NCBI GenBank assembly: GCA_905221605.1
Contig: CAJNDS010002764.1
Coordinates: 1 to 64,000, forward strand
Source of the DNA: Symbiodinium natans
Taxonomy: Eukaryota > Sar > Dinophyceae > Suessiales > Symbiodiniaceae
Length of the DNA: 64,000 nt
Direction: 5' to 3'
Within the stretch, counting starts at the first letter, position 1; every line of letters begins with the position of its first letter. Below the pieces are notes generated by a model. The model searched no databases. It worked only from the letters and a program-made list of their open reading frames with translations, and was not told the DNA's origin. Below are positions 9,446-18,029 of this stretch, one piece after another. Position numbers and translations under genes: made by a program.

Positions 9446-10409
9446 TTAAAGTTCACCTCCTGGGCTCCTAAGCAACTGATCTGACTTCTTGTTTGGCCTG
9501 GAGTTCGCGACGACATACTGGATCTCGACCACTGTCCTCAGGGCATAGGGACACCACTTGACCTCAGGTCCGACATCCAAGAACATGAACGAGTAGAACG
9601 GAGCGTAGTTCAGGGCCTTTGACGCTCGGTTCATGTGGTGGGCGTACAAGCCCTCAAACTCACCATCATCTCCAGAAAAATAACGTGAGCCTGATCTTTC
9701 AGCAGTGGAGGGCTGCAGACCTTCCAGCAGGATCCTGCGGAGGCAATACGGGTGTGTGCCGTGGAAGGCCACACCGGTCTCGTCGGTGTTGGCTCCAGGC
9801 AGCGGCTGCCCTTGTGGCGGAAGCGTCACCCGCAAAAAGCCTAGAAGGTGGGTCGACGGGCCCATCAACTCCTCATCCAGTCTGAGGAGCCCAGGCCGGC
9901 TTGCCAAGAAGGATGCCAAAACACGTTCCGGCTCCGGGCAGTACGACCACTTTTGCCAGCGCTGCGCCAGCTTGGCATTGACAAACCGGCCTTCGTGGTC
10001 ATTCCAAGTTTCAGGAGTGCCATTTGCAGCTCGCACCGGCCTCGGATACAGCTGCGTGTGGAACCGGTCGTAGGCCCACCCACTATCGATCACCTCCAAC
10101 AGGTCGGCTTTGATCTGCTCCGCAATCTCGTGTTCCACCCACATTGGCATGTCGTCGTCCGACATGGGCTCTTCTTTGACTTTTTCCAGTGAGGGCTCTT
10201 CTTTGACTTTTGCCAGTGAGGAGACCGCCTTTGCACACAGCTTCTGACTCGCTTAATTTTAACCGCCTTCAAAAAAATAGAAACAGTTACAGGAGAGGGC
10301 ACAGGGGCAGTTACAACAGAGTACCCTTCTTCACTGCCTTGGACTCCTGCTGCAAAGTTCCAGCCGGGCGTACAGTAGTCGGCTGCCCCTCTCCAGCTGT
10401 TGACTCATC
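9446..10409 (-). CDS. ADP-ribosyltransferase-like protein with HGT motif
   Basis: The main exon (9446-10243) follows GAGTCAG and encodes 265 residues. A charged tandem repeat SL[AE]KVKEEP precedes MSDDDMPMWVEHEIAEQ. The C-terminal domain has GVAFHGTHPYCLRRILLEGL, then RYFSGDDGEFEGLYAHHM and a final TVVEIQYVVANS...KKSDQ. The HGT followed by ILxxGL and a G-x-Y turn resembles the NAD-binding start of PARP/ART folds. The same layout occurs in a large uncharacterised dinoflagellate family. The catalytic Glu is not identified, so activity is unproven. A probable upstream exon (10338-10409) reads DESTAGEGQPTTVRPAGTLQ and QESK, ending at AAG before a GC donor. The join is phase 0 and its 5' flank has CCCTAAACCCCAG. 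It lies just downstream of the coiled-coil gene on the same strand. Confidence 0.7.
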
Positions 10410-10609
10410 CTTGGATGTGAAGAGGTTTCTGGGGTTTAGGGTTCAAGTCTTCCAGGTTTTAAGTTTTAAGATGTATATAATAGGGAAATGAACATGAAGT
10501 GCTTCCCAAGCCACATGAGACACGGTCTTCTCTGCCTGGAACAAATAAATGACTGGTGTTGGTATGAGTGCTCCCCTCAACACTGAACCCTAAACCCCAA
10601 ACCCGGTCT

Positions 10610-11879
10610 TTACTCCATGTCCGCCTCTGCAGTGCTGGCAGGCTCTTGAGCACTTCGAAGATCCGCCTCACTCTGCGAGGCCCCTGTCTCCAGCTCGGAG
10701 ATTTTCTCCTGTCAGGGCTCTCAGACTCTAAGCCACCTCTAGACCCTAAACCCTAAACCCTGAACCCTAGGCTGTGCACATCCACAGTCCTGCCTTGTAC
10801 TTGGCCACCTCCAAAAGAGCCTTTTCCATTCTCTCCTTGTACACATCTGCTCTGGCCGCATCCACGATCCAATTTCCCATTTGATCCTTGAGCAGATCTG
10901 CTTGCCTCGTTTCATTTTCCTGGCCAGGGTTTAGGGTTCAGGGTTCAGGGTTTAGGGCTAATGAGAAGACTGTGCATGGAAGACTTTGCATGGGGCTTGC
11001 GGGCCTTAAGAGTGGGGCCAAGGGTTTAGGGTTTACTTTGCATTGAATTGGCCTTGCCGGCCTGACAAATTTGAAGCTCAGAGATGAGCTCCTCTGCCTC
11101 CTTCAGTTTCTGGTCTTTCTCCTGACATCAGTTGGATTCGGGTTTTCTGAAGATTGCATCCAATTTATGCTTCCGATTAGTTACTTGGAGTATGGAACCG
11201 TACCTGGCCTGGTTGTCCTTCAGGAGCCTGTCGCGCTCCTCCTCGACCAGCCTGTTGCTTTCGACGCACTTCGCCCACCGATGCTCCAGGTCTTCAAGTT
11301 GCACCTGTTAGGGTCAAGCAGAGGCAACAACAAGGGACAGGGTTTCATGTACGGTTTCAGGTTTAGGACAGGAGTTGCACCCCAAACCCTGAACCCAAAA
11401 CCCAAAACCCTAAACCCTAAACCTAAACCCTAAACCTGCCCGGCCTGCTGATCCGAGCACTGCTTTTGCAGTGTGTCTCTTTGCTCGGTGGTTGCGTCCA
11501 GCTGGGTTTGCAGCTTGTCCCCCTGGGCCTGCAGATCCGAGCACTGCTTCTGCAGTGTGTCTCTCTCCTCGGCAGTTGCATCCAGCTGGGTTTGCAGCGC
11601 ATCCCCTTGCTGGGTGACTTCAGCCAGCTGGTCTTGCAGCGAAAGTGTTTCCTCCTGGGTGGCAGTCAGCTTTTTGCTGACGGCCCACCGCAAGTCCCTT
11701 CTTTCCTCGTTGGATGGAGTCTCCTTTTTTCGCTTGTTCTCCCTTTGCCTGCGGGTGAGCTGAGGCTCATTGTGGGATGAAGCCGGCTCTGTCGACTCTT
11801 GACTCCAACCTTGTCTGCAATCTTGATTCCAGTGTTGGTTCCAGTGTTGACTCCAACCTGGATTCCATGGGCCCGACAT
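10610..11879 (-). CDS. Five-exon coiled-coil protein with telomere-repeat introns
   Basis: The start is the ATG of MSGPWNPGWSQHWNQHWNQD. Exons: 11445-11879, 11209-11304, 11062-11121, 10794-10919 and 10610-10708 (TAA). All joins are phase 0, giving about 271 residues. Donors are GC (CAG|GCCGGG, CAG|GCCAGG, CAG|GCCGGC, AAG|GCAGGA); acceptors are CTAACAG, GATGTCAG, TGGCCAG and CTGACAG, each before G. After a Trp/Gln-rich head and a basic segment (RRQRENKRKKETPSNEERRD), the rest is heptad-like, including two copies of DALQTQLDATAEERDTLQKQ-type repeats in exon 1. TTTAGGG/CCCTAAA repeats lie in introns 1, 3 and 4. It is paralogous to the 15.6-16.6 kb gene (shared KK-x-TPS-x-ER-x-DLR and ERD-x-LLK-[DE]-N). 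Probably a structural or scaffold protein; function unknown. Confidence 0.75.
11370..11436. repeat. CCCTAAA array inside intron 1 of the coiled-coil gene
   Basis: On the sense (minus) strand the array reads TTTAGGG and begins right after an alternative GT donor (GGGCAG|GTTTAGGG), in phase with the GC donor nine bases earlier. Confidence 0.85.
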
Positions 11880-12300
11880 TGCGAGCTAGTGGCTGTAGTG
11901 GTTGGCTGGGGGGGGGGGCTATGTTAAGAACAGCCTATGTAATTATTAGCTTCCTGCAACAGTATGCTCATCACGGTTGCAGTCTTGCCTGAGGTGAGGT
12001 GGCACAGGGCTTTGCTGCAAGACTACACTGACTACACCTAAGCCTTAAATCCTATGGAATGCACAAACTGGTTTCTACACTGCACCCTGGGTTTGCAATT
12101 TCTTGTACGATCGCCCCTGCGCCTTTCGGCACTGTGGCGGCCTACTCCTTGTGGCTGCTGAACATACTGCACCGAACCGTACAACTTAAACTCTAGAGCG
12201 TGAACGCAAACCATGAACTAGGCACGACTACATAAAGCTGGGGCCAAGTGTGCTGCTCGCAGAAGTGTAGGGTACGGACTGAGACTCGTTTGGGTACCCC
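11880..12300. other. Upstream spacer of coiled-coil gene
   Basis: No gene seen. Contains a nine-base G run near 11913 and one dispersed CGCCTTTCGGCAC motif at 12120. Confidence 0.4.
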
Positions 12301-12640
12301 CAACACTAAACCCCAAACCCACAACCCTCCAAACAAACTGCAGGCTTTGCGCCTCGCGGCGCAGCCTCAGAAGCCCAAACCCCAAACCCACTAAACCCGA
12401 TACCCAGGAAACCAGGCATTGCGCCTCGCGGCGCAGCCTGAGAAGGCCAAACCCCAAACCCACAAAACCCGATACCCACGAAACTCGAAACAAACAACTG
12501 CAGGCTTCGATACCCAAACCGATACCCAAACCCCAAACCCACAAAACCCGATACCCACGAAACCCGAAACAAATCGATGCCCAGGCTTGGATACCCAAAC
12601 CGATGCCCGAGCCCAAGCCCTAAACCTTTAGGAAGGTTCA
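12300..12640. repeat. Degenerate CCCAAACCC/CCCGATACCC tandem region
   Basis: Units such as CCCCAAACCCACAAAACC and CGATACCCAAAC repeat with embedded GCGCCTCGCGGCGCAGCCT copies. Long apparent frames here follow from the repeat, not from coding. Confidence 0.8.
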
Positions 12641-12930
12641 AAGTGTTAAGGCTCTAGGAAGGTTGATTAGGAGAGTTGAATAAGAGTTAAACCTAACTCC
12701 TAAACCCTAAACCCTGGACTTGCAAAGCCTGCTAGGCCCTGGACATGATGATGGTGCGCTGGTATGCCTGGAAACAGTGGAGCACTGGCACATTTGGAGG
12801 TCCGAGACAGGGGGTAGAGGGTGGCTTGAAGGAGTGCTTAGTGACTAAGGCTTAGTGCTGAAGTTAAAGGAGTGCTTTGTGCTGAAATATGCACCTACTA
12901 CTCGACATGGATGCACTAAAGGGGCTGCTT

Positions 12931-13028
12931 CTGGAAAGAAATGAAGGCGGGCCGTCTTAGGGCTTTGGACTTTTAGTTCCACACAGTTTACAAGAGCATT
13001 CTTGTTACACTGGATATTAGACATTGTG
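12931..13028 (+). repeat. Dispersed ~100 bp repeat, copy 2
   Basis: Near-identical to 8684-8785. It ends about 60 bases before the ATG at 13090, placing it in the likely 5' region of that gene. Confidence 0.8.
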
Positions 13029-13089
13029 TTTTCTTCAGCAATTTTGGCCCCACTGCAGTCCTTGTTTGTCTGACTGTCCCAACTTGCCA

Positions 13090-13633
13090 ATGGCCGTGGC
13101 CGGAAATGCTCAGCAGCCTCTGGTGGAACTTAACGAGCTGCCATCAGCAAGAGAGGAGCTGCACCAGTTGCTGGTTCAGCTTTACACAACGCTGTTTGAG
13201 GAGCAAAGTTTCCTGGAGTTGCTCATGGAGAGGTACCGAGCCAGCTGGACACTGGGAACGCCGATCAAGCATTGGCACCATCGGTGGATGGAATTCCACC
13301 GTGAGAACCCTGAGGCTGGAAACCGTTTCTCTCCAGGAAACTGGTTCTGGTACTTCGGCATGGTGGTCCTCCTTCCACGTGAGATGTATGGTCGTAGCGA
13401 CGACAAGAATGCGGGCGATTTTACAGAAGGATTCCTGATGTTCGTCTACGATGGGATCCGAGTGTCGTCGCAGCCGAAAGGTTTTCTACCATTTGCGCCG
13501 CTGGGTGTTGGCTTTGAAGAAGTTCCTTGAGCTGTCTATGCCAATGGCCCAGGACATGTTCGCCTGCCAGCCGACATGGACTTGGGAGCATGTCACTGTC
13601 TTTAATGATATGCTTGCTGCCCGGGGCGTGTGA
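13090..13633 (+). pseudogene. Hypothetical protein gene interrupted by a frame change
   Basis: The frame from ATG (MAVAGNAQQPLVELNELPSA) runs through EELHQLLVQLYTTLFEEQSF, a Trp/His-rich stretch (IKHWHHRWMEFHRENP), NWFWYFGMVVLLPREMYGRS and EGFLMFVYDGIRV. Near 13455-13480 the coding signal moves to the +1 frame, which continues VFYHLRRWVLALKKFLELSM, FACQPTWTWEHVTVF and NDMLAARGV then TGA at 13633. Both parts read well, so one ancestral protein of about 180 residues is likely. The cause could be a one-base indel, a sequencing error or +1 frameshifting. No family recognised. Confidence 0.6.
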
Positions 13634-13964
13634 GTGCGAGGGTTGCAGTTTATTCCTGAATCAAACCACTGTGGCAGATTTCCTCAAACCTTAAGCTCTT
13701 ACCCCGGAATCGATACTGCAAGCCTCGACTTGCTTTGAATACCATGAGTTTCATGGCTGAAATTTGTGTACTGATGCACACACAAAGATTCAGAAGTCCA
13801 ACTCGCTTGCGAGGGAAAAAAAAGGGGCAGAGTCTGCTTGCTTGCAAGGTTCTTTCGACAGAACATGTACTGTACTGGTGGTTGAGGTTTAGGGTCTAGG
13901 GTTTGGAGGCTATTTGTTTGCTTGTTGGCGGAGCCCTCCCCGCTACACTCTCCCCCTTTACCTG

Positions 13965-14200
13965 CAACCTGCAAGCACTCACAAAGCGCAACCGGTTGCG
14001 CTATGTATATTCCTGAGCACACAGCCGTAAGTGTCTTCCAGGTGCTTGCAACCTGCTAGCACTCACAAAGCGCAACCGGTTGCGCTATGTATATTCCTGC
14101 AAGCACACAGCCGTAAGTGTCTTCCAGGTGCTTGCAACCTGCAAGCACTCCCAAAGCGCAACCGGTTGCGCTATGTATATTCCTGCAAACACACAGCCGC
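13965..14200 (+). repeat. Three ~85 bp tandem units, each with a 16 bp perfect palindrome
   Basis: GCGCAACCGGTTGCGC occurs at 13986-14001, 14070-14085 and 14156-14171, each followed by TATGTATATTCCTG and an AAGTGTCTTCCAGGTGC-type link. The palindrome is invariant in all three units. Confidence 0.9.
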
Positions 14201-14284
14201 AGCACTCTCCCCCTTCACCTTCTCCCGTAGTACCTGACCTCTCCTGTACCTCTCCCAAAGCACAAAACCCAAAAACACTTCGAT

Positions 14285-14314
14285 GCAACACAAGCACACA
14301 CACACACACACACA
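14285..14314. repeat. CA microsatellite
   Basis: Run of CA dinucleotides; a second, shorter CA run is at 16918-16932. Confidence 0.9.
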
Positions 14315-14558
14315 AGGGCAGCTGCACAGATGATGTGACTGTGAAGTGTAAACTCAGTCGACAGCTGGGCTTCAGCAGATGGTTTTGTTATTGTGGGACT
14401 TCGTTGTGGAAGCTGTGACCCTGGCAACAGGCCTCGAAGGCGAACCATCGGCCCAGGCAACCGACCTCAGCTTTTTGTGACACACCAGGGCTTCGGTCTT
14501 TGGATTCTCTGCAGACCTCTAGAACAGCGAATCTTCTTTTGCCAGGGTGTTGCAATTG

Positions 14559-15091
14559 TCAGCTGTGCAGTCGGTCAAAGGAGCTTGAAACGGATCCGGA
14601 GCCCTTGACCTTCAGGTGGCTCCACCAAGTGGGGAGCTCATCCACGAACTGGTTCCACTTGGAGCGGATGTGCTCTGCAGTCACCTAAGTTTAGACTTGG
14701 ATTAAGTGCCTGACTGGACTTGCACAACACATGAAAACCATCAAACGAAAAATCCAAAACATGTCCGGGGCTCCGCCTCACCCTGCTCCACCTCACCCTG
14801 CTCCACGTCACCCTGCTCCACGTCACCCTGCTTGACCTCACCCTGCTCCACCTCACCCTGAAGCTCCACCTCACCCTGAAGCTCCACCTCACCCTGCTCC
14901 TGCTCAGCCGGCTGCTTTGAGGTCCGCTGCGCATCCAGCCGTGCAGGTGGCTCCGTCGGCTGTGCTTTCGTCTGCAGAGCAGTCTGAAGCATCTGAGCCG
15001 GCTGCTGCTCTGAGGTCCGCTGCGCATCCAGCCAAGGTGCAGGTGGCTCCGTCGGCTTTGCTTTTGACTTCAGAGCAGACCGCGGGTCCAT
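14559..15091 (-). CDS. Two-exon charged-repeat protein (GEVEQ repeats)
   Basis: The ATG starts MDPRSALKSKAKPTEPPAPW. Exon 1 (14777-15091) contains two copies of a K-KA-x-PTEPPA-x-LDAQRTS-x-QPA unit, then a run of GEVELQ/GEVEQ/GDVEQ pentamer-type repeats, ending GAG before GCGGAG (GC donor). Exon 2 (14559-14684) follows ACTTAG in phase 0 and reads VTAEHIRSKWNQFVDELPTW, WSHLKVKGSG, SVSSSFDRLHS then TGA. The opposite strand is low-complexity only. The region just upstream of the ATG matches the first exon of the neighbouring coiled-coil gene (GTCACC[GA]AA repeat). Function unknown; probably an acidic disordered protein. Confidence 0.6.
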
Positions 15092-15099
15092 GGCAGCTC

Positions 15100-15270
15100 G
15101 TGTTTCGGTGACCTAGTGTGTCAGTTTTTTTGGCTGCACCTGTACATAGAAGCCCTTCAGTGGAATTCCTCTCCTTTAAGATTTCTCTATTGCACCTATA
15201 CTGCTTGTGTTTCGGTGACCCACTGTATGAGCCCTGCACTCGAGCCTCAACGGTTTCAGAGGGTCACTGG
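15100..15270. repeat. ~105 bp repeat unit shared with 16640-16855
   Basis: Contains AGTGGAATTCCT, TTAAGATTTCTCTATTG and GTGTTTCGGTGACC in the same order as two tandem units at 16640-16855. On the minus strand one unit encodes HEQYRRNREILKDRNST within the coiled-coil gene's first exon. Confidence 0.85.
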
Positions 15271-15610
15271 CAGAGTGGCACTTGTGCGCTGACAACAAAC
15301 ATCAAGATCAGAGTCAGCCAGCTCACAGTCAGAAAGCAAAGCTTCTTTGCTATCACTTGTGCTTGCGAGCATTTGGTGAAACAGTGAAGGTCGCACTGCC
15401 TTCCAAACATGATCGACGCAACGATGGGCCGACTCACAAAGCTCTGGAACACAAGAACTCCAAGAAGATCACTGGTAAGTATTCCAAGACCGCACAAGTA
15501 GCCACAATCATCCCACATCATCCTGGTGTTCCTGGGAGATCAACGGCGCTTCAGTGGGTTTAGAGGTTTAGCAAAGTAAGGGTATGGAGTCCGAGTGCAT
15601 CCCAAGCCAC

Positions 15611-16634
15611 TCAATCTGAATCCTCGGGCTCCTTGTCGGGTGTTACAACCGTGGTGGGCGATTGCGACTCTGCAGCAGACGAGGCGGCAGCTTGCAAGGC
15701 GGCAGCTTGTAACTCTTCCAGTCTCATCGCGAAGATAGCTTCTTTTGCCTGGAACAACTCAACATTTACCCCCAACCCTAAACCCTAAAGACAAACATGC
15801 ACCCCTCAACCCCAAACCCGGTTTGGTCGGCCTTTGTGATTTCGTCTGCCTTCTGGATCCGGAGGTCAACCTCTAGCTTTGCGACTTCGTCTTTCTTCTG
15901 GCTCCGGAGTTCAAGGATACGTTCCTTGTGAGCTTTCAGCAGCGCTTGCTGGAACGACTTTAGCTCCTTGAGGGATGCTTTAAGACTGCAAGTTGCAAGT
16001 GTTTGCATGTTTTTGCTTCCCGACCTGGCCTCGTTCTCTTTCAAGAGAAGGTCTCTCTCCTGCAGGAAAGCTAGGTTGACCTGGAGGGCGAAGCCATGCT
16101 GCTGCTCGAGGTCATGCTGCTGCTGCTGCAGGTTGGCAACAGATTGAGGGATGTTTTAAGATTGCAAATTGCAAGAGTTTGCATGTTTTTGCTTCCCGAC
16201 CTGGCCTTGCTCTCTTTCAAGAGAAGGTCATGCTGCTGCTCGAGGTCATCCTTCTGCTGCTGCAGGTTGTCAACCTTCTCCTCTGGGCAACAGCTTGAGG
16301 GATGTTTCAAGATTGCAAATTGCAAGTGTTTGCATGTTTTTGCTTCCCGACCTGGCCTTGTTCTCTTTCAAGAGAAGGTCTCTCTCCTGCACCAGAGCTA
16401 GATTGGCCTCGAGACCGAGGTTATGCTCCTGCTGCAGCTTGTCAAACTTCTCCTCTGGGCAACAGCAGGGTCCGGGCAAGTAGGGTCAACAAAAAACAAC
16501 TCCCATGAATGGACATGCCGGGCCTGCAGGTCTTTAAGCTTCTGCTTCAAGTCGTTGCACTGCAATCGCAAGTCTTTGCGCTCCCGGCCACTGGGAGTGT
16601 TCTTCTTTCTCAGGTTCTGCTCTTTTTTCCCCAT
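15611..16634 (-). CDS. Six-exon coiled-coil protein with near-identical introns
   Basis: Exons: 16524-16634 (ATG; MGKKEQNLRKKNTPSGRERK), 16357-16452, 16206-16280, 16030-16125, 15832-15966 and 15611-15748 (TGA). All joins are phase 0, giving about 216 residues. Every donor is CAG, AAG or GAG before GCC or GTC-less GC; acceptors are CCAGAG, CCTGCAG, CTCAAG and TTCCAG. Exons 2-4 each end RDLLLKEN[KE] or HDLLLKESK and look like duplicated coiled-coil modules rich in LQQ/LEQQH. Exon 6 is an Ala-rich then acidic tail (ending PDKEPEDSD). Introns 2, 3 and 4 share almost the same sequence, and intron 5 holds CCCTAAACCCTAAAG. The frame stays open upstream to about 16727, so the start could be earlier. 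Paralogue of the 10.6-11.9 kb gene. Confidence 0.75.
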
Positions 16635-16639
16635 TGAGC

Positions 16640-16855
16640 CAGTGGAATTCCTGTCCTTCAAGATTTCTCTATTGCGCCTGTACTGCTCATGTTTGGTGAC
16701 CGAGTGTGTCAGTTTTTTTGGACGCACCTGTGCATAGAAGCCTTTCAGTGGAATTCCTGTCCTTTAAGATTTCTCTATCGCACCTATACTGCTCGTGTTT
16801 CGGTGACCGACTGTATGAGCCCTGCACTTGAGCCTCAACGGTTTCAGAGGGTCAC
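16640..16855. repeat. Two tandem ~105 bp units
   Basis: Tandem copies of the unit described at 15100-15270, diverged by several substitutions. Confidence 0.85.
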
Positions 16856-17025
16856 ATTCTGATTCGTTTCATGACTGCTGGCAGAGTGGCACTTGTGCGC
16901 TGACAACAAACCCCCCCCCACACACACACACAAACCGCAAGAACAGCTCTGAAATGCATTTCTGCACTACTGTCAGCTTAGTGCCGCACAGTGTTGTTGG
17001 TGTGGAGTTCTCGAAGTGAAGCAAC

Positions 17026-17220
17026 ATGCCTTACAGCGACAAACAGGACAAAGCAAAAAGTCAACATTCACATGGCTTCACCACAGGATCAACAGTGTCT
17101 GCTCATGCCCAGAAGAACTTACCAGTATCCACCTGTTCAAGCAAACCACTAGGAAAACCCTTGCCGAGGGCAGGACTGCTGAAGAAGAACAAATCTGGGT
17201 CGTCGCAACTTGCCCAGAAT
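17026..17220 (+). CDS. Possible first exon, basic Ser/Lys-rich
   Basis: An ATG opens MPYSDKQDKAKSQHSHGFTT, GSTVSAHAQKNLPVSTCSSK and PLGKPLPRAGLLKKNKSGSS before the frame enters a G-rich tract. No donor could be fixed and no downstream exon found. Composition is coding-like but not diagnostic. Confidence 0.35.
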
Positions 17221-17249
17221 GCAAGGAGAGGGGGGGTGGGGGGGGGGCT

Positions 17250-18020
17250 GGGGTTGACAGTTTACAGTTTGGTTTGACAGCATGATCGCCCCTGTGCCCC
17301 CCTTGAGCCTGGAATGACAAATTGGGTCTTGCTCTGCTCAGGCAGCGCCTTTCGATTTTGAGCTGCACCCCTGCTCCTTGGGTTAGGGTCCAGGGTTTGT
17401 TGTTTAGGGTTTTGGGTTTCGGATTCAAGGCTGCGCCTTTCGGCACAAACCTTTTGGAGGCAGCGCCTTTCAGCACAGTGCCGACTTGCTCCTTGGGTTA
17501 GGGTTCAGGGTTTGTTGTTTAGGTGTTTAGGGTTTTGGCTTCGGATCTAAGGGTTGGCAGCAAACCCTAAACACCAACTAAACCCGAAACCCTGCAAAAA
17601 CCTGAGGGCCCAATTGCTCTTCCTGAAGGAGCGTTGATGCTGCGACTGAGGCTCTGACATCCTTGGTGGCAAGATTTTTATGCCGCCCTGCCCCCCCCCC
17701 CCCTTTCTGCTCCATCTCACAAACCCTCCCGACCCATCCCTGCTGGATTACTGAGGCTTTGAAGGCACAACTATATAAGCACTGTGCTGGAACATTGAGC
17801 TGTGCAGCTTAGAGTCAATTTTTTTGGGGCCGTTTTGACAATGTTTTTTATTTAAGTTTTAAAAAGCATTTTTTTGAGAGCCCATGTTTTAGAACCATTT
17901 TTTCAGCCATTTTTTCAACTCATCAAGCAGTCATCCTGACATAATGCATGCTATATACAGGTTTTTTTGGCTTATTTTACATGCATGTGTTTGGTTGTGA
18001 AACCTCTGATTGGTTTTGAA
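17250..18020. other. Spacer with telomere-like pieces and T-rich tract
   Basis: Holds short TTTAGGG/CCCTAAA clusters (17380-17420, 17500-17590), dispersed CGCCTTTCGGCAC motifs at about 17430 and 17465, a poly-C run near 17690 and T-rich sequence at 17820-17920. No gene seen. Confidence 0.5.
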
Positions 18021-18029
18021 ACCTCTGAA

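Noticed and set aside
12218-12641. Gly/Leu/Phe-rich minus ORFs in the CCCAAACCC region
   Set aside because: The repeat produces GFGVWGLGIG-type strings in every frame; no exon boundaries or non-repeat protein.
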